Shown here piece by piece: positions 39,082 through 46,232 of a stretch of 64,000 bases of DNA. Under the pieces are notes generated by a model. The model ran no database searches. It worked only from the letters and a program-made list of their open reading frames with translations, and was not told where the DNA came from. This DNA comes from Stieleria bergensis. Lineage in GTDB: Bacteria > Planctomycetota > Planctomycetia > Pirellulales > Pirellulaceae. Made by a program: the position numbers and the translations under genes. Position 1 is the stretch's first letter. Every line of letters begins with the position of its first letter. The stretch lies in contig CP036272.1 in assembly GCA_007745635.1 (NCBI GenBank), positions 310,001 through 374,000 of the forward strand, in the 5' to 3' direction.

Positions 39082-39741
39082 CTACCGACCTCCGGTTTTC
39101 GCCAAACCAGCTTTGAAGGCGTCGATGAAGCGACCGAGGCCGGACCCAATCAGGTCTTCCATCTTGGCAATTTTAATGTTGATGTTGGCAACCATGATCA
39201 TCAGCGGAATCGCGATCGCCAGACCACTTGCGGTGGTGACCAACGCCACTCGAATGTCACCGGCCAGTTTTGCGGGGTCAACATCTTGACTCGGGTCAGA
39301 GAGCGATTCGAACGCACCCATCATCCCGAAAACGGTTCCAAAGAGACCAATCATGGGGGCGCTTTTGATCACGGTGCCGACCCAGCTGAGTCGATAATCC
39401 AGATCGCTCATGACATCTCGTTGGAAACGGTCCATCATGAACTTGCGAGCCTGTTGCAGGCCGCGCTGCCGATTGCTAACGGCCATGTCAATCATCTGCG
39501 GCAACGCCCGCGTGTCGCCTTCGCAGTATTCAGTGACGCCGTCAAAGTCGCCGGCGTTGAGCATCTGCTCGACGTCTTCCATGAACGCGTCCTGTTGAGC
39601 TTCGTTGCGAAACCGCTTTTGTTTGACGCGGTTCCAGATCACCACAATGCAGTACAGGCCCCACAGCGCGACGGCGGCCAGCGCACCATAGGTTGCGTCA
39701 GCGATAATGTTGAAAAGAGAGTACGCAAGCATCATAGACAT
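39082..39741 (-). CDS. TolQ/ExbB/MotA-family proton channel protein
   Basis: 219 residues. TM1 near residues 15-35, then a cytosolic helical region (EDVEQMLNAGDFDGVTEYCEG), then two C-terminal helices: GTVIKSAPMIGLFGTVFGMMGAFESL and VALVTTASGLAIAIPLMIMVAN. APMIGLFGTVFGM and the TTASGLAIAIP phrase, with a Thr pair in the third helix, are the family signature. It forms the proton-conducting pentamer around ExbD/TolR. ATGs at codons 1, 3 and 4 are equivalent choices. Confidence 0.93.
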   Translation of the reverse strand: MSMMLAYSLFNIIADATYGALAAVALWGLYCIVVIWNRVKQKRFRNEAQQDAFMEDVEQMLNAGDFDGVTEYCEGDTRALPQMIDMAVSNRQRGLQQARKFMMDRFQRDVMSDLDYRLSWVGTVIKSAPMIGLFGTVFGMMGAFESLSDPSQDVDPAKLAGDIRVALVTTASGLAIAIPLMIMVANINIKIAKMEDLIGSGLGRFIDAFKAGLAKTGGR

Positions 39742-39922
39742 TTCGTGTCGTTCCCGTTGAAGAGTCAGATGTCGGAATAGTGGTGGCGGCCAGTCAGTGT
39801 GCCGCGTTCCTCATCAGTGAGGACAATTGGATTGGGGTTGGTCGGGCGTGCAACCTGTTTTCATGTGCCCGGCACGTGTTTTAAACATCATTGTTCGAAG
39901 CGGTTTGGGGATCGACGGTGGT

Positions 39923-40792
39923 TTAGCGGCCCGGCCGATACCGTTGGTCGATCAGTTTCCATTCATAACCGCCGCCACCGGCGGAGCTTTCAAAGTACGT
40001 CTTGGCGATGGACTCGGGAAACTTCTTGCCAGCTTTTTCACAGTAATCCTTTTCCAGTCGCAGGAGCGTCTGTTTCATCTCCTCGTTAATCAGCATCACG
40101 GTGCTCCGCCGAGTGGTTTGAATGCCAGCTTGGCCTAGCAGCTGGAGGTCGAATTGCCGCAGCGGGTTGGTGCGTTTCCAGGAAAAGTAAATTCGCTTTT
40201 CGGTCGATGGGTCTGCGGTCGTTCGCTTGCGTGGGCTGTTGGCGAGGTTGGAAGCAATGTCCAGGCCGTTGCGCCCGCCGCCAAAGGCACAGAGTTCGAT
40301 TTTGTAAAAGTCTAATTGCCGCGCGTAGTCATCCCTGCCTTTGGCGTTGAAGGTCAGTTCCCAACGCTCATATTCGGGGATCGCGTCGATGCCTTCACCG
40401 GGCGGTCCAGGTCGGCGACTGTCACCTTTGCCTGTTCCTTTGGTGGTCGCTGCGGTCGGTGTGTTGGAACTGGTCGGGGCTCCGGCAACCGTGCTGACCG
40501 CGTCAGTGACGGCTTCCAGCGTGTCCTCCAGGGTTGGCTCCATCAGGTCTTCGACCTCTTCAGCCCCTGGTGGCTCAAAGTCACGCTCGAAACCCGGCGG
40601 GTTTTCGGTGCCCGAATACGTGATCTCGATCGGCGCAGCGTCTGCTTTGGGGTCGCCACTGAGCCACCAAATGATCAATAGCATCAGAGCAAAGCAGCCC
40701 AGAAACAGGATCAACGCCAGAAACAGCGATGTGACTGAATCAAAGCGACTGACCTTCAGTCCTGATTTTTCAGAGGCGGTCGATGTGCTCAT
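39923..40792 (-). CDS. Single-pass envelope protein, downstream member of a paralogue pair
   Basis: 289 residues from ATG at 40792 (an upstream ATG adds 21 residues of unlikely composition). Short cytosolic tail, then KVSRFDSVTSLFLALILFL and a helix to LLIIWWLSG, then an acidic and Pro-rich linker (ERDFEPPGAEEVEDLMEPTL), then Ser/Thr/Gly-rich sequence and a C-terminal globular domain (RWELTFNAKGRDDYARQLDF, ELCAFGGG, YFSWKR, terminating in DQRYRPGR). I do not know this domain. The topology, one N-terminal helix plus extended linker plus small periplasmic domain, is that of TonB/TolA. Lies 181 bases upstream of the TolQ-like gene on the same strand. Confidence 0.8.
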   Translation of the reverse strand: MSTSTASEKSGLKVSRFDSVTSLFLALILFLGCFALMLLIIWWLSGDPKADAAPIEITYSGTENPPGFERDFEPPGAEEVEDLMEPTLEDTLEAVTDAVSTVAGAPTSSNTPTAATTKGTGKGDSRRPGPPGEGIDAIPEYERWELTFNAKGRDDYARQLDFYKIELCAFGGGRNGLDIASNLANSPRKRTTADPSTEKRIYFSWKRTNPLRQFDLQLLGQAGIQTTRRSTVMLINEEMKQTLLRLEKDYCEKAGKKFPESIAKTYFESSAGGGGYEWKLIDQRYRPGR

Positions 40793-41112
40793 GCCAGAGT
40801 GCGAATTGGAAAAGTTGTTGGTACGTGGGCGCACGCAGAATCTTGAAAAGGACACAATGTAACCATCTGAGTGACATTGGGTCTTTCTAACGTGCAGGCA
40901 AAGGGAACAGATTAGAAGTTTCTGTGACTTCGCCTAGGAGTCCCTGCCTATCGTAATCCAGCGGACCGCGGATTTGTAGGAGTTCTATTGTGGGGTATTT
41001 GTAACTCAGGGGACAGAGTTTTTTAGGGAATGCGCTGTGAAACGGCTCGGGGCAAGCGTCGAAACCTAGGACAGTCGGTGGTTTTGGCGTGCTGCCGGCA
41101 GATTCACCGCTG
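40793..41112. other. 320-base gap between the paralogue genes
   Basis: No gene, RNA or repeat is recognisable. It is long enough to hold a separate promoter for the downstream paralogue. Confidence 0.5.
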
Positions 41113-42072
41113 TCATCGTCCAATCTGATAGCGTTGTTCGACGATCCGAAATTGGTATTTGCCAGAAACACTGACGCACTCGAAATAGGTTTTGCGAATG
41201 GATTGAGGAAAGGCTTTGCCCGCTTCTTCGCAGGCCAGCTGTTCCATGCTTAACAGCTTTTGCCGAAGCGAATCGTCGATAAAGCGGATGATCTCGCGGC
41301 CCTCGGTGTCAATGCCAGCTGCGGCGAGGAGCTGTCGATCGTATTGCAGCAGGGGGTTTTGGCGTTTCCACGAGAAGTGCAGCCGATTTTCGGTCGAAGG
41401 ATCGCCGATGTGGCCCGCGGTCGGATTGCTGGCCAGCGAAGTGGCTGTGTCAATTCCCGCTTTGCCACCACCGAAAGCCGCCAGTTCGATAGAGAAATGG
41501 TCAAGCTGCCGGGCGTAATCCTGTTTGCTCTTGGCGTTAAAGGCAATCTCCCAGCGAGCATGTTCAGGCACGAAATCATGTTTCGGCCCCCGATCCTCGC
41601 TAACGCCATCGCGGTCCCAGTGGCGGCCGTCAGCGAGCCCGTCGTTGCCGCCGTCAGATTGGCGCGATGCCAGCAGGTGGTCCGTGCTGGCAGCAGCACT
41701 GGCAGCAACCTTGCTAATCTGAACAATGGCTTCTTCGAGTGTCGGTTCCTGCAGTTTCACAATCTCGTCAGGGCTGGGCGGCAGGAAGTCACGCTGTGAT
41801 TTGCCTGGCGCAGCGGAACTGCTAAGCGTTGGGAACGGTCTTTCTGGGGAGTGCTGGTGAGGCTCGCCGCTGAGTAGCCAGATCGCCAGCAACAGCATCG
41901 CGAAGCATCCCAGCAGCAGCATGACGGCCAGCAACAATGAGGTCACGGATTCGAAACGGCTGACTTTCAGTTCCACGGCTTGTCTTGGCGCCGGGTTTTG
42001 GCTTGCAGGCCGCTGAGTTTGGCTTGCAGGCTGGGGTTTGTCAGCGTGATTGGGGTCGAGTGCCGCGTTCAA
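41113..42072 (-). CDS. Single-pass envelope protein, upstream member of a paralogue pair
   Basis: 319 residues. It matches the neighbouring 289-residue protein along its length: Gln/Pro-rich cytosolic tail, ELKVSRFESVTSLLLAVMLL helix ending LLSGEP, acidic linker with QRDFLPPSPDEIVKLQEPTL, and the same C-terminal domain (RWEIAFNAKSKQDYARQLDH, IELAAFGGGKAGIDTA, FSWKRQNPLLQYD, EQRYQIGR). The two arose by tandem duplication; the linker and tail have diverged while the domain is conserved. Likely function and location are as for the partner. It is the first minus-strand gene of the envelope cluster, divergent from the tRNA. Confidence 0.8.
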   Translation of the reverse strand: MNAALDPNHADKPQPASQTQRPASQNPAPRQAVELKVSRFESVTSLLLAVMLLLGCFAMLLLAIWLLSGEPHQHSPERPFPTLSSSAAPGKSQRDFLPPSPDEIVKLQEPTLEEAIVQISKVAASAAASTDHLLASRQSDGGNDGLADGRHWDRDGVSEDRGPKHDFVPEHARWEIAFNAKSKQDYARQLDHFSIELAAFGGGKAGIDTATSLASNPTAGHIGDPSTENRLHFSWKRQNPLLQYDRQLLAAAGIDTEGREIIRFIDDSLRQKLLSMEQLACEEAGKAFPQSIRKTYFECVSVSGKYQFRIVEQRYQIGR

Positions 42073-42218
42073 TGCTACGCTCCAATGAAGAGAAGGGAGG
42101 GCGAGAAGAGTCCCCGATTGTACCGCTTTGGACTTTCCGGTTGCAGGTTTTCTGCCTGATTCGTTGATTGCACCTGTTTTGAGGGCAATGTTTTTACTCA
42201 GATCTGAAGGCGAACCGA

Positions 42219-42248
42219 TTGACGAACCGGGTTGTCTTAGCGTACTAT
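42219..42248 (+). promoter_or_regulatory. Sigma-70-type promoter of tRNA-Phe
   Basis: TTGACG (42219-42224) and TACTAT (42243-42248) are 18 bases apart, placing initiation about 22 bases before the tRNA. This is one of the few good consensus promoters in the window. Confidence 0.6.
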
Positions 42249-42277
42249 TCCGCCCTCTGAAACGGATTCAGCCCTTC

Positions 42278-42350
42278 GGTCAGGTAGCTCAGTTGGTAGA
42301 GCACGGCCCTGAAAAGGCCGGTGTCGCCGGTTCGAGCCCGGCCCTGACCA
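42278..42350 (+). tRNA. tRNA-Phe (anticodon GAA)
   Basis: All four stems pair: acceptor GGTCAGG/CCTGACC, D stem GCTC/GAGC, anticodon stem CGGCC/GGCCG with loop CTGAAAA (GAA at 42311-42313), T stem GCCGG/CCGGC with loop TTCGAGC. Discriminator base is A. The CCA end is not encoded. Confidence 0.98.
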
Positions 42351-42364
42351 CTTTTACTGAATCC

Positions 42365-42400
42365 AAAACCGCTCCTGGCCCAGCCACGAGCGGTTTTTTT
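42365..42400 (+). terminator. Intrinsic terminator after tRNA-Phe
   Basis: AAAACCGCTC (42365-42374) pairs with GAGCGGTTTT (42388-42397) and a run of seven T (42394-42400) ends it. It separates the tRNA from the symporter gene. Confidence 0.9.
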
Positions 42401-42734
42401 ATGCGCCATGAGAAGTTCTTCTGTGCCGCGTGGTGAGGCTGGCCGGGGTGGTGCTTGGCTCCCTTGCTGGCGGCATCGATCGTCACCGGCAAGCCGGTCT
42501 CTGGCAAGAAACCTGCGGTTTTGGCCAAACTTGACGAGATCCCTGGGTGGTTTCGTTTCACAAGTTCAGCGATCAACGTTAGACTACGGGCCACGAAATG
42601 GGCAGGAAACGAAGCAGTCGCCGCTATTTCTGGGCGACCGACGCAGCAGTTGAATGGTTGGGTGCCTTGGCGGGCTGTGGTTTGGTTTTCTAGCTCGCAG
42701 TTCATCAAGTCATGCCAACCAGCAAGAAGTGAAC
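42401..42734. other. Leader region before the symporter gene
   Basis: About 330 bases without a recognisable gene. The symporter frame is open from 42654, so part of it could be coding if an earlier start is used. No clear promoter was found. Confidence 0.4.
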
Positions 42735-44462
42735 GTGGAAGATTCAACGGATGCACCATCGTCGGCCGATTCCAGCGGCCCAAACTCCAGTGAGATGCCA
42801 GCCACTGAGGCTCAGGCGGTTGAGAAGGCCCCGGCAGGCGAGCTGGCTTCGGCCTCCGCTGGTGATCAGACGGGCCCAGCCAAGACCGGTGGGGAACAGT
42901 GGGGATCACGAATTGGTGTGATTCTAGCGGTAGCTGGTTCAGCGGTCGGACTGGGGAACTTCTTGCGATTCCCCGGCCAAGCCGCCAGCAATGGTGGTGG
43001 CGCTTTTTTGCTGCCTTACTTTATCTCCCTGTTGGTTCTGGGGATCCCGTTGTGTTGGGCCGAGTGGACGATGGGACGCTTTGGCGGCCTGAAGGGATTT
43101 AATTCAGCGCCCGGCATTTTTAGCGCTGTCTGTCGCAGCTTGAAAGCTCGCTACTTGGCCGTTCCCGCGCTGCTCATTCCGCTTGTGATCTACATGTACT
43201 ATGTGGTCATCGAAGCCTGGTGCTTGGCCTATGCCTTTAAGTATTTGACCGGCGACTTGATGCTGGGCGACAATCCGGACGCCTATGGAAAGTTCTTTGG
43301 GGACTTCGTGGGCAGTGGTGAAGACGGCGCCATCCTGGGTGGCACCAGTAGCTTAATTGTCTTTGTTGGAATCACGTTCGTCATTAACTTCGTCTTGATT
43401 TATCGCGGAGTCAGCAAGGGGATCGAGACCTTTTGCCGGATTGCGATTCCCATGATGGTCGTGTGTTCGTTGCTGGTCTTGGCTCGCGTGCTGACCCTGC
43501 CCGCTGAAAAAGTCAGTGAGGGGCTGGGGTTCATGTGGAATCCCGATTTCAGCAAGCTGGCTGATGCGAAGACCTGGTTGGCAGCTTCGGGGCAGATCTT
43601 TTTCTCGCTGTCGGTTGGCTTTGGCGTGATCATCAATTACGCCAGTTATTTGAAGAAGAAAGACGACGTCGTGCTAAGCGGTTTGACTGCTTGTGGGATG
43701 AATGAATTTTTCGAAGTCTGCCTGGGCGGCCTGATCACGCTGCCCGCGGCATTTATCTTTTTAGGCGCTGCGGCAGGCGATCAAGGCACGTTTGGTCTTG
43801 GCTTCACGGCGTTACCGAACGTCTTTGCTCAAATGCCTGGAGGGCAATTCTTTGGCTTCTTGTGGTTCTTCATGCTGTTCTTGGCAGCCATCACCAGTAG
43901 CCTCTCCATGTTGCAGCCTGTGATTGCGTTCTTTGAAGAAGGCTTTGGAATGGCTCGCCCGGCTTCTGTTTCCTTGCTGGGCATTATCACCCTGGCAGGC
44001 AGCATGTTTGTGATCTGGTTCTCAGCCGGCCTGAAAGCGCTGGACACCATGGATTTCTGGGTTGGTACCGTGTTGATTTTCATCTTGGCCATGGTGCAGT
44101 CCGTCATCTATGGCTGGATCTTCGGAGTCAAGCGGGGTGTGGAAGAGTCGTCACACGGGGCTTCGTTTAAGATCCCGATGGTGGTGCATTACATGTTGAA
44201 GTTTGTGGTGCCGCTGTATTTGGGAGTGATCTTCGTTTTGTTCCTGTACCAAGCGTTGCCAGATCCAGTGGATGCGAACGGCAACCCGGTGCTGGACGAT
44301 GATGGGGTGCCAAAGCTTGGTTACCTGTCGCAAATCGCTTCCGATCGAGTGGTGCAGTTTTCGTTACTGTTCATTGTTGGCACGATTGGTTTCTTGACCG
44401 CAATGGTGCACGCCGCTGGACTGAAGTGGGCCGAGCAAGGTCGTTTGAAGGACTTGGATTAG
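42735..44462 (+). CDS. Sodium:neurotransmitter symporter family (SLC6/LeuT-type) transporter
   Basis: About 575 residues from GTG at 42735. The frame is open from ATG at 42654, and GTG at 42729 and ATG at 42795 are alternatives; no start has a strong ribosome binding site. An acidic Ser/Ala-rich tail precedes TM1, [23 protein letters not shown], with the unwound GxGNxxRFP sodium- and substrate-binding segment of LeuT. About 12 helices follow. It takes up an amino acid or similar solute with Na+; the substrate cannot be read from sequence. The next gene codes a tiny one-helix protein and may be a subunit. Confidence 0.9.
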   Translation: MEDSTDAPSSADSSGPNSSEMPATEAQAVEKAPAGELASASAGDQTGPAKTGGEQWGSRIGVILAVAGSAVGLGNFLRFPGQAASNGGGAFLLPYFISLLVLGIPLCWAEWTMGRFGGLKGFNSAPGIFSAVCRSLKARYLAVPALLIPLVIYMYYVVIEAWCLAYAFKYLTGDLMLGDNPDAYGKFFGDFVGSGEDGAILGGTSSLIVFVGITFVINFVLIYRGVSKGIETFCRIAIPMMVVCSLLVLARVLTLPAEKVSEGLGFMWNPDFSKLADAKTWLAASGQIFFSLSVGFGVIINYASYLKKKDDVVLSGLTACGMNEFFEVCLGGLITLPAAFIFLGAAAGDQGTFGLGFTALPNVFAQMPGGQFFGFLWFFMLFLAAITSSLSMLQPVIAFFEEGFGMARPASVSLLGIITLAGSMFVIWFSAGLKALDTMDFWVGTVLIFILAMVQSVIYGWIFGVKRGVEESSHGASFKIPMVVHYMLKFVVPLYLGVIFVLFLYQALPDPVDANGNPVLDDDGVPKLGYLSQIASDRVVQFSLLFIVGTIGFLTAMVHAAGLKWAEQGRLKDLD

Positions 44463-44481
44463 GTTTCATTGGAGTCAGATC

Positions 44482-44781
44482 ATGTTATTAATGTTACAAG
44501 AATCCGCGTCGAGCGACGATCAAGCGACCGCCACCAGCGAAGAGGCTGCGGCTTTGTCTCAGGAGGGAGCGGAGTCTGTCGCGCAGCAAGCGCCAGAAGT
44601 CGTCCAGGAGGCCTCGGCGGAGACAGTTGCCATGGTTGAAGTGGTTGCCCCGGAAGTCGTTGATTATTCGCTCAACGGTGCTGGCATTGCTTTGATGGGG
44701 ATTTCAATCACGACGGTCATATGCTTGCTGAGCTTTTGTCTGTATCGTGTTTTGATGACTCCAGCGTCTGAACTGGATTGA
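44482..44781 (+). CDS. Small one-helix membrane protein next to the symporter
   Basis: 99 residues with a GGAG site seven bases before ATG. Residues 1-65 are acidic, Ala/Glu/Gln-rich and probably disordered. Residues about 66-92 form one transmembrane helix (NGAGIALMGISITTVICLLSFCLYRVL). It begins 19 bases after the symporter stop. In MetPS-type systems an SLC6-type transporter needs a very small one-helix subunit (MetS), so a comparable role is plausible, though I see no sequence match I would rely on. Confidence 0.75.
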   Translation: MLLMLQESASSDDQATATSEEAAALSQEGAESVAQQAPEVVQEASAETVAMVEVVAPEVVDYSLNGAGIALMGISITTVICLLSFCLYRVLMTPASELD

Positions 44782-44784
44782 TTG

Positions 44785-46113
44785 ATGGCGTCGATTTGCG
44801 TGATCAATGTCGTGGGCATGACCCCACAATTGCTGAAGCATGCGCCCGTGATGCGAGCTCTCGCTTGTGATCCCGCGGCGGAGACGCTTGAAAGTGGGAC
44901 GGAGCACTACAGGCCTTGGAATAGCCCGCTGCCCGCGGTGACCGCCACCAGTCAAGCGACCATGCTGACGGGGCTGCCGCCAAAAGAGCACGGTATCGTT
45001 GGTAATGGCTGGTACTATCGCGACACCCAGGAGATTCGTTTCTGGCAGCAAGCGCGTTCGTTGATTCAAGCACCGGCCTTTTATGACGATTACGAAACCG
45101 CCAAGATGTTTTGGTGGTTCAATCAGTCTTCGACCGCTCGCTACAGCTGCACGCCTAAGCCGCACTACGGTTGCGATGGCAGCAAAGTCTTTGATGTGTT
45201 GGATCATACCGGTTGTGCCTTGACCGACCGGCTTGGCCCGTTCCCCTTTTTCTCGTTTTGGGGGCCAGGTGCTGGGCTGCCATGCAGTCAGTGGATCGCG
45301 GATGCCTCTGCAGTTGTGTTGCGCGAGAAACGTCCTCAAGTCACATTGGTCTATTTGCCGCATCTGGATTACGACTACCAACGTCACGATCACCAGGATC
45401 CACAGCGTGTTGCCGAAGTGGATGCTTGTGTTGGCCGGATTGTTGACGCAGCCGAAGACACTGGCACCAAGTGCGTGATTGTTTCTGAATATGGGCTGGT
45501 TCCAGTACATCGGCCGGTGCACTTGAACCGCGTCTTGCGCGAACACCAATGGCTCTCTGTTCGGCGCGGCCCCTTCGGTGAGACCTTGATGCCAGGCGAG
45601 TCCAAAGCGTTCGCGGTCGCCGACCATCAACTGGCTCACGTCTACGTTCGTGACGACGCTTTGATTGCAGACGTCAGGCAGGCGCTGGAGCAAACGCCCG
45701 GTGTGGCATCCGTGTTTGAACCGGCTGAATTGGAACTGGACCATCCTCGCAGCGGAGACTTGATCGCGCTGGCCGAGTCCGATGCCTGGTTTACGTATTA
45801 CTACTGGCTCAGCGATGAATTGGCTCCCGACTTTGCTCGCACGGTGGACATTCATCGCAAGCCAGGCTACGACCCCTGTGAGTTGTTCATGACCAGCAAG
45901 CTGCGAGCGGCGATGCGGTTGGCGCAGAAAAAACTGGGCATGCGTTACAAGATGGACGTGATTCCTCTGGATGCCACGCTGGTTCGCGGCAGCCACGGTT
46001 TGCATCCAGCGGCTACCGAGGGACCGCTGGTGATTGGGCCTTCCGATGGGCCCGAAGTGCCTTGGGAGATGACTGGTTTTGCGGATTATGCCCGGCAGTT
46101 GCTGGACTCTTGA
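44785..46113 (+). CDS. Type I phosphodiesterase / nucleotide pyrophosphatase superfamily enzyme
   Basis: 442 residues from ATG at 44785, one codon after a possible TTG start that directly follows the previous stop. It shows the alkaline-phosphatase-superfamily layout: SPLPAVTATSQATMLTGLPP with a nucleophile-position Thr, HGIVGNGWYYRD, LVYLPHLDYDYQRHD, VSEYGLVPVHRPVHLNR and FAVADHQLAHVYV, the last three containing likely metal-ligand Asp/His. It resembles the phosphodiesterase encoded in ebo clusters, but no other ebo gene is nearby. The substrate is unknown. No signal peptide is visible, so a cytosolic enzyme is expected. Short distances suggest one operon with the symporter. Confidence 0.8.
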   Translation: MASICVINVVGMTPQLLKHAPVMRALACDPAAETLESGTEHYRPWNSPLPAVTATSQATMLTGLPPKEHGIVGNGWYYRDTQEIRFWQQARSLIQAPAFYDDYETAKMFWWFNQSSTARYSCTPKPHYGCDGSKVFDVLDHTGCALTDRLGPFPFFSFWGPGAGLPCSQWIADASAVVLREKRPQVTLVYLPHLDYDYQRHDHQDPQRVAEVDACVGRIVDAAEDTGTKCVIVSEYGLVPVHRPVHLNRVLREHQWLSVRRGPFGETLMPGESKAFAVADHQLAHVYVRDDALIADVRQALEQTPGVASVFEPAELELDHPRSGDLIALAESDAWFTYYYWLSDELAPDFARTVDIHRKPGYDPCELFMTSKLRAAMRLAQKKLGMRYKMDVIPLDATLVRGSHGLHPAATEGPLVIGPSDGPEVPWEMTGFADYARQLLDS

Positions 46114-46232
46114 ATCAGCGGTCCTCAGAACCGTCCAATTGTTGAGATTTTGGTGGAATGCGGTTAGGCTAGGTTGTTCCCGCCTGTCCATGCATCGCGT
46201 TTTGCGACTGCGACTCCATCCCGCCGATTCTC

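Noticed and set aside
42289-42909. 206-codon minus-strand frame across the tRNA
   Set aside because: It reads through tRNA-Phe and its terminator antisense, so it is not a gene.
44704-46191. 495-codon minus-strand open frame over the phosphodiesterase gene
   Set aside because: The plus-strand gene has clear motifs; the antisense translation is Arg/His/Gln-rich and unlike any family.
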